This document shows, in pieces, positions 9,991 through 20,364 of a stretch of DNA of 64,000 nucleotides (positions are counted from its first letter, which is position 1; each line of letters opens with the position of its first letter). Made by a program: the position numbers and the translations under genes. The notes below the pieces were generated by a model. The model ran no database searches. It was not told where the DNA came from and saw nothing but the letters and a program-made list of their open reading frames with translations. The stretch is from contig JAKAVQ010000010.1 in NCBI GenBank assembly GCA_021817245.1, positions 24,583-88,582 on the forward strand, read 5' to 3'. The stretch is from Thermoplasmata archaeon (GTDB lineage Archaea; Thermoplasmatota; Thermoplasmata; Lutacidiplasmatales; UBA184).

Positions 9991-10590
9991 TTACGGCCTG
10001 CGGTCGCAGACGAACCAGAGGCGGGCGCCCCTCTCGTAGTGACGGGCGACGCGTACGAACCCCGCCCGGGTCAGGGTGTCGAGGGTGCGGGCCCGGAAGT
10101 AGCGGAACGGGGTGCGGTGGGGCCCTCCCCTCCAGACGCCGGGCGCGACCTCACGGCTGACGAGGGTCCTCGGATCCGTCGACGCCCGGACCGCGAACAG
10201 GTGGAGGCCCCCGGGGCGGAGCACCCGACGGACCTCCGCGAGCAACCGCGCCAGCTCCCGGTCCGGCAGCATCATGTAGAGCGCGTGGGCGCAGACGACG
10301 TCGAACGATCCCGACCGCCGCCGCTCGAGGGCGGCCCGCGCCTCCGCGAGCTCGAACGTGAGGTTCGACGGTGCGGGCGCGATCGCCCGAGCCCTCGCGA
10401 TCGCGGGAGCCGCATGGTCGACGGCGTGCACTCGGAACCCGGCGTCGGCGAGGTAGCGCGCGTCGCGGCCGGGGCCGCAGCCGAGCTCGAGGATCCGCGC
10501 CCCCGGGCCCAACTTTCGGATCCTTGGGCCGATCCATCGTGCGAACCGGGACGGACGTCCCTCGAAGAGACCGGGAGTCCTCCGGTACAT
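9991..10590 (-). CDS. Class I SAM-dependent methyltransferase
   Basis: ILELGCGPGRDARYLADAGFRVHAVD; likely start at internal Met (MYRRTPGLFEG). Confidence 0.8.
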   Translation of the reverse strand: MYRRTPGLFEGRPSRFARWIGPRIRKLGPGARILELGCGPGRDARYLADAGFRVHAVDHAAPAIARARAIAPAPSNLTFELAEARAALERRRSGSFDVVCAHALYMMLPDRELARLLAEVRRVLRPGGLHLFAVRASTDPRTLVSREVAPGVWRGGPHRTPFRYFRARTLDTLTRAGFVRVARHYERGARLWFVCDRRP

Positions 10591-10631
10591 CGCCTCGGAC
10601 GCCCGGCGACGGGCGGCCCGGGAGGGCCACC

Positions 10632-11375
10632 TCACGACCGAACGCGTCGTGGACGCCCCCGCGTCCGCCGGGCGGGACGTCCGACGAAATGGTGCGCGGC
10701 GAAAAGGGCCGCCGGCACCGCCGCATCGATGTTCACGACCCCGATCGGGGCGCACGACTGCAGCATCGCGAGGAGCGCCGCCTCACCGGAACCGCCGCGT
10801 CCGTAGCCGACCGAGGTCGGCACCCCGACCACCGGCGACCGGACGAGCCCGCTCACGACCGTGGGCAGCGCGCCCTCCCGGCCCGCGAAGACGAGGTAGA
10901 TCGTGGGACGGTGGCGCTCGAGCTCGTCGAGGGCGCGGAGGAGCCGGTGCAGTCCGGCGACCCCCACGTCGTACGCCCGAACCACCCGGACGCCGAGCTC
11001 GACGAGCACCGCGCGGGCCTCCTCGGCGAGCGCGACGTCGCTCGTGCCGGCCGCAACGATCGCTGCGGTGCCGCCGAGGGGAGCCGACCCGAGGGGGCCC
11101 CGAAGCCGAACCAGGCGGCCCCCCGCGAGCTCGCGGACCGGGAGGCCCGCCCCGCGCGCGCGCGCGAGGACCCTCCGCTGCTCAGCGGTAGGGCGAGAGA
11201 CGAGCGCGCCGTGGCCGCCGTCCGAGAGCGCCCGCAGGATCCCGAGGAGGTGCTCGGGGCTCTTGCCTTCCGCGAGGACCACTTCGGGAAGGCCGACACG
11301 TCGCGCGCGGTCCCGGTCGAGCCTGGCGTACGCGCGAACCCTCAACTCCCGCCCGCGAGCGCGACGCACCGTCAT
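10632..11375 (-). CDS. larB: Nickel pincer cofactor biosynthesis protein LarB (PurE/AIR carboxylase-like)
   Basis: TAAIVAAGTSDVALAEEARAVLVELGVRVVRAYDVGVAGLHRLL...VFAGREGALPTVVSGLVRSPVVGVPTSVGYG. Confidence 0.88.
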   Translation of the reverse strand: MTVRRARGRELRVRAYARLDRDRARRVGLPEVVLAEGKSPEHLLGILRALSDGGHGALVSRPTAEQRRVLARARGAGLPVRELAGGRLVRLRGPLGSAPLGGTAAIVAAGTSDVALAEEARAVLVELGVRVVRAYDVGVAGLHRLLRALDELERHRPTIYLVFAGREGALPTVVSGLVRSPVVGVPTSVGYGRGGSGEAALLAMLQSCAPIGVVNIDAAVPAALFAAHHFVGRPARRTRGRPRRVRS

Positions 11376-11439
11376 CGACGGACCCGCACGCACCCAAGCG
11401 TGATATAGCGGATGCCGGTGGCACGCCGACCCCCGGTAC

Positions 11440-12588
11440 ATGCCCGATTTCTCCCTGACCCCGGAGGAGGAAAGCCTGCGGGACCTCGCCCGGAAGTTCG
11501 CCCGCGGCGAGATGGCGCCGGTCGCGGCCGAATGCGACCGGTCCGGACGGTTCCCCGAGGAGGTCTACCGCAAGGCGCACGGGCTGGGGCTGATGAACCT
11601 CAACGTCCCGACCGAGTACGGGGGCAGCGGCCTCGGCGTCTTCGCCCAGTGCCTCATCGTCGAGGAGCTCGCGTACGCCTGTGGCGGCATGACCACCTCG
11701 ATCATCGCGAACTGCCTCGCGCTCGAGCCGATCCTCCTCGGAGGCACGGCCGAGCAGAAGACCCGGATCCTGACGCCGTTCTGCGCCGACTACCGGTTCG
11801 CCGCGTTCTGCCTGACCGAGCCGAGCGGTGGGAGCGACGCCGGAGCGCTGCGGACGGTCGCCCGGCGGGACGGAGAGTCGTACGTCCTCGACGGGGAGAA
11901 GTGCTTCATCACGAACGGCCCCCACGCCGAGCTCTACACGGTCTTCGCGACCGTCGACCCGAGCCTCCGCCACCGGGGGATCACGGCGTTCGTCGTCCCC
12001 CGCGCGACCGAGGGCGTGCTCCCGGGAAAGGACGAAGAGAAGATGGGCCACCGCGCCTCCTCGACCGGCACGATCCGCTTCGAGAAGGTCCGGGTCCCGG
12101 CGACCCAGCGCCTCGGTGGGGAAGGCGAGGGGTTCGCGCTCGCGATGCGCACCCTCGACCAGACCCGGACGCCGATCGGGGCCCTCGCGACGGGGATCGC
12201 CCAGGCGGCGCTCGACCACGCGGCGCGCTACGCGACCAAGCGCTACACCTTCGGCAAGCCGATCGCCGAGCACCAGGCGATCCAGATCAAGCTCGCGAAC
12301 ATGGCCCAGGCGATCCGCGCCGCCCGCCTGCTCACCTGGCACGCGGCGTGGACGATCGACCGCGGCGCGCGCGGCACGCTCGAGTCGTCGATCGCGAAGT
12401 GCTTCGCCTCCGACGCCGCGCTCCACGTTGCGGACGAGGCGATCCAGACGTTCGGCGGGTACGGGTACATGAAGGACTATCCCGTCGAGAAGCTCCTGCG
12501 CGACGCGAAGCTCACCCAGATCTACGAAGGCGCGAACGAGATCCAGCGGACCGTGATCGCCCGCGAGCTCCTCAAGTCGTACGACTGA
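11440..12588 (+). CDS. Acyl-CoA dehydrogenase
   Basis: [61 protein letters not shown]. Confidence 0.95.
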   Translation: MPDFSLTPEEESLRDLARKFARGEMAPVAAECDRSGRFPEEVYRKAHGLGLMNLNVPTEYGGSGLGVFAQCLIVEELAYACGGMTTSIIANCLALEPILLGGTAEQKTRILTPFCADYRFAAFCLTEPSGGSDAGALRTVARRDGESYVLDGEKCFITNGPHAELYTVFATVDPSLRHRGITAFVVPRATEGVLPGKDEEKMGHRASSTGTIRFEKVRVPATQRLGGEGEGFALAMRTLDQTRTPIGALATGIAQAALDHAARYATKRYTFGKPIAEHQAIQIKLANMAQAIRAARLLTWHAAWTIDRGARGTLESSIAKCFASDAALHVADEAIQTFGGYGYMKDYPVEKLLRDAKLTQIYEGANEIQRTVIARELLKSYD

Positions 12589-12600
12589 AGGGGGCGCTTC

Positions 12601-13383
12601 GTGGAGATCGTCGTCTGCGTCAAGCCGGTCCCCGAGAGTGAGACGCGCCTGAGGGTCTCGGCGGACGGGACTTCGCTCGACCCCGAGGCGGTGAAGTTCG
12701 TCCTCGCGGGGTACGACGAGTCGGCGGTCGAGCAGGCGCTCCTCCTCAAGGAGTCGCTCCCCGGTTCGAAGGTCCACGCCGTGTCGTTCGGGCCGGCGCC
12801 GCGCACCGAGGAGGTCCTGCGGGCCGCGATCGCGCTCGGCTGCGACCAGGCGACCTGGGTCGAGGCCCCTCCCGGGCCGGCCCCGGACCCGGTCGCGACC
12901 GGGAGGGCGCTCGCGCGGCCGATCTTCGCGATGCCGCACGACCTCGTCCTCTGCGGGAAGCAGGCCGGCGACGACGAGGCCGGTCTCGTCGCGGCCGTGC
13001 TCGGCGAACTTCTTGGCGTGCCGGACGTGGGGTTCGTGGTCGACCTTCGGTTCGACGTGCCGAGCGGCCGGCTCCGGTTCCGACGGGCGACCGAGGGTGG
13101 CCTCGAGCTCTGGGAGGCCCCGACCCCGTGCGTGATCGGCCTCCAGCAGGCGTGGAACGACCCGCGCACGGCGAAGCTCCCCGCGATCCTCAAGTCCCGG
13201 CGGGTGGCGATCGCGAAGGTCCCGTACGCCCCCGAGGATTCCTCGGCGCCCCGGAGCGTGGCCGAGAAGTTCGAACTTCCCCCGCCGCGGACGGGCGCCG
13301 CGATGATCGAGTACAAGACCCCGGCCGAGGCCGCGGCGAAGCTCGTCCGGGTACTGCGCGAGGAGGCGAAGGTCTTCCCGTGA
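12601..13383 (+). CDS. etfB: Electron transfer flavoprotein beta subunit
   Basis: [19 protein letters not shown]...[14 protein letters not shown]...[24 protein letters not shown]. Confidence 0.93.
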   Translation: MEIVVCVKPVPESETRLRVSADGTSLDPEAVKFVLAGYDESAVEQALLLKESLPGSKVHAVSFGPAPRTEEVLRAAIALGCDQATWVEAPPGPAPDPVATGRALARPIFAMPHDLVLCGKQAGDDEAGLVAAVLGELLGVPDVGFVVDLRFDVPSGRLRFRRATEGGLELWEAPTPCVIGLQQAWNDPRTAKLPAILKSRRVAIAKVPYAPEDSSAPRSVAEKFELPPPRTGAAMIEYKTPAEAAAKLVRVLREEAKVFP

Positions 13384-14366
13384 CGCCCACGGTCCTCGTG
13401 GTCGGCGAGTCGAGCGGCGGCCGCCTCGCCGGCGCCTCGCTCGAGGCGGCCGGCACCGCGCGCCGCCTCGCGGCGGGCGACGGGGAGGTCGTCGGCTTCC
13501 TCGCGGGCGCCGGAACCGGCGCGGCGGCCGCCGAGTTCGCCCGTTACGGCGTCGGACGGGTCCGGGTCGTCGACGACGCGCGGTTCGACGCCGCTCCCGC
13601 GGCGGCGACCGCCCACGCCGCGGCCGCCGCCGCGGACGCGGTCGGGGCGAAGTGGGTGGTCCTCGCCGGCACGACGTTCGGACGAGACCTCCTCGGCCGT
13701 CTCGCGACGCGCTGGAACGCCGCCGCCGCGAGCGGGGTGACCGAGGTCGCGGGAGACGCCGAAGGGCTCACGGTGCGGCGGCCGGTCTTCGGGGGCCGGG
13801 CCACCGAGACCCGACGCCTCGTGGGCGACCGCGCCGCGGTGGCGCTGCGGCCGCACGCGTTCCCTTCCCCGGCCGAGGTGCCGGTCGCGCTCGCGATCGA
13901 GGCGGTCGGGGCCCCGGATATCCCCGCCGCCCTTTTCGGACCGAAGCGCACCGCGGTCGAGACCGCGGGGGCGGGGTCGGGGCCGGGCCTCGCGGACGCG
14001 GCGATCGTCGTCTCGGGAGGGCGCGGCCTCCGGGCGCCCGAGAACTTCCGCCTGATCGACGAGCTCGCCGCCTCGCTCGGGGCGGCGGTCGGCGCCTCCC
14101 GGGCGGTCACCGACGCCGGATGGCGGCCCGCGTCGCTCCAGGTCGGCCAGACCGGGCGTGCCGTCTCCCCGCAGCTCTACATCGCGGTCGGGATCTCGGG
14201 CGCGATCCAGCACCTCGTCGGGATGGTGAGCTCGCGCGTGATCGTCGCGATCAACTCGGACGCGTCCGCCCCGATCTTCAAGGTCGCCGACTACGGGATC
14301 GCGGGGGACCTCTTCGAGATCGTGCCGGCGCTCACGGCCGAGGTCCGACGGGTCCGCGGGATCTAG
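13380..14366 (+). CDS. etfA: Electron transfer flavoprotein alpha subunit
   Basis: GTGA overlap with etf[40 protein letters not shown]...[29 protein letters not shown]. Confidence 0.93.
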   Translation: MTPTVLVVGESSGGRLAGASLEAAGTARRLAAGDGEVVGFLAGAGTGAAAAEFARYGVGRVRVVDDARFDAAPAAATAHAAAAAADAVGAKWVVLAGTTFGRDLLGRLATRWNAAAASGVTEVAGDAEGLTVRRPVFGGRATETRRLVGDRAAVALRPHAFPSPAEVPVALAIEAVGAPDIPAALFGPKRTAVETAGAGSGPGLADAAIVVSGGRGLRAPENFRLIDELAASLGAAVGASRAVTDAGWRPASLQVGQTGRAVSPQLYIAVGISGAIQHLVGMVSSRVIVAINSDASAPIFKVADYGIAGDLFEIVPALTAEVRRVRGI

Positions 14367-14380
14367 ACGAGGGGGCGTCC

Positions 14381-15682
14381 CTAGACGCTCCGGACCACGT
14401 CCGACCCGTCCTTGAGGAGGCGGAAGAGGGAGATCCCGGACTCCTTCTGCACCTCCCGGAGGAGGTGGCGGAGCGGACGCTTCGGACCGCCGGTCTCCGA
14501 CATCATGGAGTGGAAGAGCGCGGTCGCGAACTTCGGGTACGCCGTGTAGATCCGGGGATTCCACTTCACGTCGTCCATCCGCTCGAAGTCGCGGAAGTCG
14601 GGGAGCACTCCGCTCGCCTCCAGGCGGCGGTCGTACTCCGCAAGACGCGCGGCGGACGGATCGTTCGCGGCCTTCGCGGCGAGCGCCGTTTCGGCCGCGG
14701 CGAGGCCGGTGCGGACCGCGTAGTTCATTCCCTGGATCACGAGCCCGTTCGAGAAGACGAACCCGGCGGCGTCCCCCGCGACCATCCAACCGTCACCGTG
14801 GAACGCCGCCGGACGGCTGGCCCACCCCGAGCTGATCAGCTTCGCCCCGTACTCGACGAGCTCGGCTCCGCGCAGGGTCCGCGCGATCGCCGGGTGGAGC
14901 TTGAACTGTTCGATCATCTCCGTCGAGTAGGTGTTCCGTCCGAAGAGCGACCGGAGGTTGATGATCAGCCCGAGCGAGATCGTGTCCCGGTTCGTGTAGA
15001 GGAATCCCCCCGCCATGACGCCGGGCGCGAAGATCCCGGTGACCCACTCCTCGGCGTGTCCCTCGCCCGGGCCGAGCTGGAACCGTTCCTCGATGACCGA
15101 CGCGTCGAGCCGATAGACCTCCTTGACGCCGAGCTCGGTCGCCGTTCCCGAGAGGCGTGGGTTCGGCCGGATCGGGGTGCCGAGGGTGACCCGGGAGTTG
15201 GTCCCGTCCGCCACGATCGTGACGGGCGCCTTCATGGTCTCGCCGCCCTGGACCACGCCGCGCACGCGCGTCCCCTCCCAGTTCAACCGGTCGACCGGTA
15301 CGGAGGTGACGACGGTCGCCCCCGCCTCCTCCGCCTTCCGGGCCAGCCAAGCGTCCGTGCGCGCGCGCAGGACGGAGTGGGCGACGAACGGCTCGCGTCG
15401 CCACCCCCCGTCCTCGTAGTCGAAGGCGAGGGAACGCTCGGGGGTCATGAGGCCGAAGCGCTTGCGCACGATGTGCCGCTCGACGGGCATATCGTGCCAC
15501 CACCCCGGGACGATCGCGTCGAGGTCGTGGCCCCAGAGGACGCCCCCCGAGAGGTTCTTCGCCCCCGCTTCCGCGCCGCGTTCGAGGAGGAGGACGTTCG
15601 CCCCACCCTGGGCGAGGCGGATCGCCGCAGAGCTGCCGGCGAGGCCGGCACCGACGACGATCGCGTCGAACTCGTCCGCCAT
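14381..15682 (-). CDS. fixC: FixC-like flavoprotein (ETF:quinone oxidoreductase type)
   Basis: DAIVVGAGLAGSSAAIRLAQGGANVLLLERGAEAGAKNLSGGVLWGHDL...AGDAAGFVFSNGLVIQGMNYA; convergent with etfA. Confidence 0.87.
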   Translation of the reverse strand: MADEFDAIVVGAGLAGSSAAIRLAQGGANVLLLERGAEAGAKNLSGGVLWGHDLDAIVPGWWHDMPVERHIVRKRFGLMTPERSLAFDYEDGGWRREPFVAHSVLRARTDAWLARKAEEAGATVVTSVPVDRLNWEGTRVRGVVQGGETMKAPVTIVADGTNSRVTLGTPIRPNPRLSGTATELGVKEVYRLDASVIEERFQLGPGEGHAEEWVTGIFAPGVMAGGFLYTNRDTISLGLIINLRSLFGRNTYSTEMIEQFKLHPAIARTLRGAELVEYGAKLISSGWASRPAAFHGDGWMVAGDAAGFVFSNGLVIQGMNYAVRTGLAAAETALAAKAANDPSAARLAEYDRRLEASGVLPDFRDFERMDDVKWNPRIYTAYPKFATALFHSMMSETGGPKRPLRHLLREVQKESGISLFRLLKDGSDVVRSV

Positions 15683-15756
15683 GGGGAGTGCTCACGCACT
15701 CGGCCCGGCGCATTTAACGGTGCGCGGACCGGGCGCCCGTTCGGACGCCCCGTCCG

Positions 15757-16389
15757 TCAGCGGGGAGGTGGGTTGTTCCACACGACCGGACCCCGGGCGC
15801 TCTGGAGGTCGACCGTCGCGTTCTCGATGCGCTTCTGGAACGTGAACGGCTTCGGCACGCCCTTCCAGTCCTCGTTGCCCAGGTGCTGGCCGCCTTCCGA
15901 GCTGACGCGGACCGTCCCGTAGCCAAGGAGCCGCCGGCCGGCCGTCTGGTGGACGTCCACCCCGCGGACCTGGAGGATGGGGATCTCGTCGAATTCGCGG
16001 CCGAGGATCCCGCGTTGGACGATCACCCGGCGACTCGTGACCGCGTAGACGGTCGAGATCCACCGGAGATAGCGGACCAGGATCCAGAGGAGGCCGATCA
16101 GCGCGAGGAGACCGAAGAGGTACTCGATGTAGCGCGGGGCCGTCCCGAGTCGGGAGAGGGCGTCCGAGTAGGCCGCGATCTGTCCGAACCAGCCGTGGAT
16201 CTTGGCGGCCGTCAGATAGGTGAGCGCTCCGAAGAGGAGGGTGAAGACGACCGGCCCGGGGAAGTAGAACAGACCCGTCGCGCGGGTCTCGTCGAGCAGA
16301 ACCTCCTGGTCGGCGAGGTACGTCGCCTTGAGGAGCCGCGGCATCGACCGAGGGGAGGCGGGGGTGGCCATCGAGCGTTGTACGGGCAT
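15757..16389 (-). CDS. PH domain-containing membrane protein
   Basis: Two hydrophobic helices followed by YAVTSRRVIVQRGILGREFDEIPILQVRGVDVHQT. Confidence 0.75.
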   Translation of the reverse strand: MPVQRSMATPASPRSMPRLLKATYLADQEVLLDETRATGLFYFPGPVVFTLLFGALTYLTAAKIHGWFGQIAAYSDALSRLGTAPRYIEYLFGLLALIGLLWILVRYLRWISTVYAVTSRRVIVQRGILGREFDEIPILQVRGVDVHQTAGRRLLGYGTVRVSSEGGQHLGNEDWKGVPKPFTFQKRIENATVDLQSARGPVVWNNPPPR

Positions 16390-16463
16390 CGCTCGGTCAT
16401 AAGCCCTCGGCCCGAGCGGTCGCGGAGCTCCCCCCTTATAATCCCCCTCCGTACGGGACGACC

Positions 16464-17315
16464 GTGGGGGTCACGGACTGCCACGTGCACATCAACCCGA
16501 TCGCCGAGATGCGCCCGGACGCGCTCGGACTGCTCGCCGGCGTCGACCCCGCGAACGCCCGCCTCCTCGGCGATCCGACGGCGTTCCTCGAGTACCTCGA
16601 TACGTGCGGGGTCGAACGTGCAGTGCTCGTGAACTACGTGGCTCCCGAGGTGATCGGGTACACGGAGGCGACGAACCGGTTCGTCGGGGAGTACGTCCGG
16701 GCCGACCCCGACCGCCTGATCGCGTGCGGAGGGATCCGTCCCGATCACCCGGACCCGGAACGCGAGGTCGACCGGCTCGTGAGCGAGTTCGGGATCCGGG
16801 CGATCAAGCTCCACCCTCCGCATCAGCTGTTCCGTCCGAACGCGTACGTGGACGACCCGCGTTCGACCCTGCGAGCGCTCTACGCGGCGGCCGAGCGGCG
16901 GCGACTCCCCGTGATCTTCCATACCGGCACGTCGGTCTTCCCCCGGGCCCGCAACCGGTACTCGGACCCGCTCTACGTCGAGGACGTCGCCCTCGATTTC
17001 CCCGACCTCACGATCGTCCTCGCTCACGGGGGCCGGCCGATATGGATGGAGACGGCCGTCTTTCTCGCCCGGCGGTTTCCGAACGTCTGGCTCGAACTCT
17101 CGGGTGTACCGCCGAACCGTCTCCTCGAGTACTTTCCCCAGCTTGCGCGGATCGCCGCGAAGACGCTCTTCGGGACCGACTGGCCGGGCCCCGGCGTTCG
17201 CGACCTCGGGGCGAACCTGCGCGCGTTCCGGGCCCTCCCGCTCGCGGAGGAGGCCGCCCGCCGTATCCTCGAGGAGAACCCGCTCGTCGTCTTTCCCCGC
17301 CGGGCGCCCTCTTGA
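16464..17315 (+). CDS. Amidohydrolase-family (TIM-barrel metal-dependent hydrolase)
   Basis: VTDCHVHINP, IKLHPPHQLFRPN, LTIVLAHGGRPIWMETAVFLARRFPNVWLELSG, FGTDWPGPGVRD. Confidence 0.85.
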   Translation: MGVTDCHVHINPIAEMRPDALGLLAGVDPANARLLGDPTAFLEYLDTCGVERAVLVNYVAPEVIGYTEATNRFVGEYVRADPDRLIACGGIRPDHPDPEREVDRLVSEFGIRAIKLHPPHQLFRPNAYVDDPRSTLRALYAAAERRRLPVIFHTGTSVFPRARNRYSDPLYVEDVALDFPDLTIVLAHGGRPIWMETAVFLARRFPNVWLELSGVPPNRLLEYFPQLARIAAKTLFGTDWPGPGVRDLGANLRAFRALPLAEEAARRILEENPLVVFPRRAPS

Positions 17316-17340
17316 AATAGTCGGCACCGCTCGGCCGGCC

Positions 17341-17769
17341 GTGCCCGACACTCCCGACCCCCCCGCCGAGACGTCGACCCCTCCGGCCGGCGAGCGAGAG
17401 GTCGCGAGCGTCGAGGTCGTGGAGGGCGGCGAGGAGCTCGGGCGGCTTCCGTTGCCGCGGCGCAACCGGGGGGAAGTCTTCGGGATCGCGAACCAGCTCC
17501 TCGGCGCGGCCCGGATCCGCGTCATGTGCGAGGACAACGTCTCGCGGATGGGACGGATCACCGGGAAGATGAAGAAGAAGATGTGGATCCGCGAGGGGGA
17601 CCTGCTCATCCTCCGGCCCTGGGGATTCCAGGAAGGGAAGGCCGATATCCTCTTCCGCTACAGCCGGACGCAGGCGCAGTACCTCGCCCGCCGCAGCCTT
17701 TTGCCGGCGTCGGTCAATGTTTTCGGAGGCTCCGAGGCCCCGGCGCCCGCCGGCGCCTCCGCCGCGTAG
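17341..17769 (+). CDS. Translation initiation factor aIF-1A
   Basis: GEVFGIANQLLGAARIRVMCEDNVSRMGRITGKMKKKMWIREGDLLILRPWGFQEGKADILFRY; GTG start. Confidence 0.94.
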   Translation: MPDTPDPPAETSTPPAGEREVASVEVVEGGEELGRLPLPRRNRGEVFGIANQLLGAARIRVMCEDNVSRMGRITGKMKKKMWIREGDLLILRPWGFQEGKADILFRYSRTQAQYLARRSLLPASVNVFGGSEAPAPAGASAA

Positions 17770-17780
17770 CCTCGGTACCG

Positions 17781-19283
17781 ATGTGGGCCGCCTCGCGCCG
17801 CGCGCTCTCCTCGGTGGAGATGGCCGTCATCGAGGAGAACGCGGTCGCGCTCGGCGTCACGATCGATGCCCTGATGGAGAGCGCCGGTCGCGCCGTCGCC
17901 GAGGAGGTCGTGCGCCACCTTCCGCCGCCTCCGGCCCGGGTCGCGGTCGTCGCCGGCTCGGGCAACAACGGTGGGGACGGGACGTGCGCCACGTTCTACC
18001 TCCAGCAGTGGGGGTACTCGCCCGAGGTGTGGCTCGTTCACCCTCCCTCGGAGATCCGCTCGCGCGCCGCGCGCCGATGCTTCGACCGGATCGAACACCG
18101 CTGTCCCGTGCACGTCCGCGTCCCGCGGCCGGAGGAGCTCGCGACCATGCCGCTCGTGGTTGACGCCCTCCTCGGCACGGGCCAGTCCGACCGGATGCGG
18201 TCTCCCGTCCGGGAAGCCGTCGAGGCGATCCGATCGAGCCGGGCCCCCGTCCTCTCGGTCGACCTCCCGACGGGCGTCGCCGACCCCGAGGGACTGCGGC
18301 CGTCGTGGACCGTGACGTTCACCACCGTGAAGGAGGAGATCGCGCGCGGGAACGCGGGGCAGGTCGCCGTCCGGGAGATCGGGATCCCGCCCGACGCTTG
18401 GCGGCGGACCGGTCCGGGCGAGTTCCTCCTTTTCCGCGTGCCGAGCGGCACGTCCGACCGGGGCCGGACGGGCCGTCTGATCGTGGTGGGAGGGGGCCCG
18501 TACGCGGGCGCACCGGCCCTCGCCGGCCTCGCGGCGCTGCGCTCGGGGGCGGAGCGGGCGACGATCGTCGCTCCCCACGGCGCGAGCGAGTCGGTCCAAT
18601 CGTTCAGCCCGAACCTCGTCGTCCGGGCGGTCGGCCTCGGACGCTTTCGCCCGAACGACGTTCCCGAGATCCTCGAGTTCGTGCGCGCGGCACCCCCCCG
18701 GGCGCTCGCGGTCGGCATGGGGGCGGGGGCGCATCCCGAGACGATCGAGGCGCTCCGCACGTTACTGCGGGAGCTCGTGGGAACCGTCCCGCTCGTCGTG
18801 GACGCCGACGCGCTCGCCGCGCTTCCCACGTCGCAGGAGATCGCCGAGCGGCCGGCGTCGGCCGGCGTCGTCGCGACGCCCAACACGGGCGAGTTCGAGC
18901 GGGTCCTCGGCGGCGTCGCCACCGGCCCGCAGGAGCGGACGAGCGCCGACGTCGCCCGCATCGCGTCGGAGCGCCGGCTCACGTTGCTCGTCAAGGGGCC
19001 GTCGGACCTGGGCTCGGATGGGGAGAGCTCGTTCGAGAATGCGCACCACCACGCGGCGATGACGGTCGCCGGGGCGGGCGACGTGCTCGCCGGGGTGGTC
19101 GCGAGCCTGCTCGCCCAGGGACTCTCCCCGTTGCACGCCGCCCGCCTCGGCACGTACTGGACCGGCGAGGCCGGTCAGCGCGCGGCCGCACGCCGGGGGT
19201 TCGGGCTGCTCGCGACGGACGTCCTCGACGAACTGCCGGGGGCCTTGGTCGCGGGGCTCGAGCGGGTCCACCGCGCCGCGTAG
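17781..19283 (+). CDS. nnr: Bifunctional NAD(P)H-hydrate epimerase / ADP-dependent dehydratase
   Basis: VAVVAGSGNNGGDGTCATFYLQQWGY (epimerase) and RLIVVGGGPYAGAPALAGLAALRSGA...VVATPNTGEFERVLGG...AMTVAGAGDVLAGVVASLLAQG (dehydratase). Confidence 0.92.
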   Translation: MWAASRRALSSVEMAVIEENAVALGVTIDALMESAGRAVAEEVVRHLPPPPARVAVVAGSGNNGGDGTCATFYLQQWGYSPEVWLVHPPSEIRSRAARRCFDRIEHRCPVHVRVPRPEELATMPLVVDALLGTGQSDRMRSPVREAVEAIRSSRAPVLSVDLPTGVADPEGLRPSWTVTFTTVKEEIARGNAGQVAVREIGIPPDAWRRTGPGEFLLFRVPSGTSDRGRTGRLIVVGGGPYAGAPALAGLAALRSGAERATIVAPHGASESVQSFSPNLVVRAVGLGRFRPNDVPEILEFVRAAPPRALAVGMGAGAHPETIEALRTLLRELVGTVPLVVDADALAALPTSQEIAERPASAGVVATPNTGEFERVLGGVATGPQERTSADVARIASERRLTLLVKGPSDLGSDGESSFENAHHHAAMTVAGAGDVLAGVVASLLAQGLSPLHAARLGTYWTGEAGQRAAARRGFGLLATDVLDELPGALVAGLERVHRAA

Positions 19284-19704
19284 AACCGGGCCGCGCGCTC
19301 GGAAGGCGTCCGGCCCCCGGACCTCTCGGTCGAGGGGGTCGATGGGTGCGTCCGCCCGGGCTCGCGAGCGGAACGGGGACGGCCGGGGGCCCGACCAATG
19401 CCGGTCGGCGCGTGCCGACGCTCCGGTTCCGACTCGCCCGGGAGAGACCGCGGGGCACGTGCGCCGGGGCTCCTTCGAAACCGGGGACTCCGAGCGTGGC
19501 CGGTCGGCGAGGACGGTCTGCGGCGCATTCGCCCCGTTCTTCGTGGTCGTCCGAAGGCTCGGAGACGGGGCATCGCGCCACGTACGCGTCGGCCGGAACC
19601 GGCCCCTCGGGCCAGCCCCGTTCGCCCGCGAACGCCCCCGCGCAGGATGCGAGGGCGCCGACCGCGCGCGAGGAACGGACGCGCCCAGCCGGGGGATTCC
19701 ACGT

Positions 19705-20358
19705 CTAGGCGTAGCGGACGCGGCCGCGGATCGCCTTCGCCCGCGCTCGGACGGCCGACTCGCCGCGAGGATTCCCTTCGGCGTACCCCTCATGGAACGA
19801 TCGGACGAGCTGGTCGGCGTTCGAGTGAAGCGCACGGAGGTCCTCCTCGACCAGATGGAGGTCGATCCCGAGCTCCTCGACGCCCGGGTTGCGCGAGCCC
19901 ATCGACAGGTCGAGGAAGGCGGGCGGCTGGAGGGGGCCGTTCGGGAACAGAACGTTCGAGCTCGTGAGGTCACCGTGGGCGATCGACCCGGCGTGCAGTC
20001 GTCCCAGCGCGAGGCCGAATCCGCGGACGGCCGCGACCACGGAGGAAGCCGGGATCGCGGGGTCCTCGAGGAGCTGGCGGAGCGTCGGTCCCGGCAGCTC
20101 CTCGAGAATCAACCGGTGGCGAGGGAGGTCGATGTCGTAGACGATCGGGGTCCGCACGCCGAGGCGACGCGCGTCGACGAGGAGACGCGCCTCGGTACGG
20201 GTCCGCTCGCGCCTCAGCCGCTCGTCGAGCGCCTTCGGACGGTACGATTTGAGGTCGCGCTCCTTGAGGAGGGCCGGGAACCCCCACCAGTCGACCCGAC
20301 GGATCGTGGCTTCCGCGCCGCGAGAGAGCGGCCGCTCGGCGGCGGGGGGGTCGTCCAT
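19705..20358 (-). CDS. KEOPS complex kinase Bud32
   Basis: RGAEATIRRV, LLKERDLKSYRPKALDERLRRERTRTEARLL, GLALGRLHAGSIAHGDLTSSNVLF, FLDLSMGSRNPGVEELGIDLHLVEEDLRALH. Confidence 0.93.
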   Translation of the reverse strand: MDDPPAAERPLSRGAEATIRRVDWWGFPALLKERDLKSYRPKALDERLRRERTRTEARLLVDARRLGVRTPIVYDIDLPRHRLILEELPGPTLRQLLEDPAIPASSVVAAVRGFGLALGRLHAGSIAHGDLTSSNVLFPNGPLQPPAFLDLSMGSRNPGVEELGIDLHLVEEDLRALHSNADQLVRSFHEGYAEGNPRGESAVRARAKAIRGRVRYA

Positions 20359-20364
20359 CGGACC

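Noticed and set aside
12522-14789. 755-aa minus-strand ORF overlapping etfB/etfA
   Set aside because: Low-complexity composition antisense to clearly conserved ETF genes; GC-rich third positions suppress stops in shadow frames.
19284-19704. RNase P RNA or SRP 7S RNA
   Set aside because: I looked for the archaeal RNase P CR-I/CR-V motifs and the SRP helix 8 motif on both strands and did not find them; kept only as an unexplained gap.
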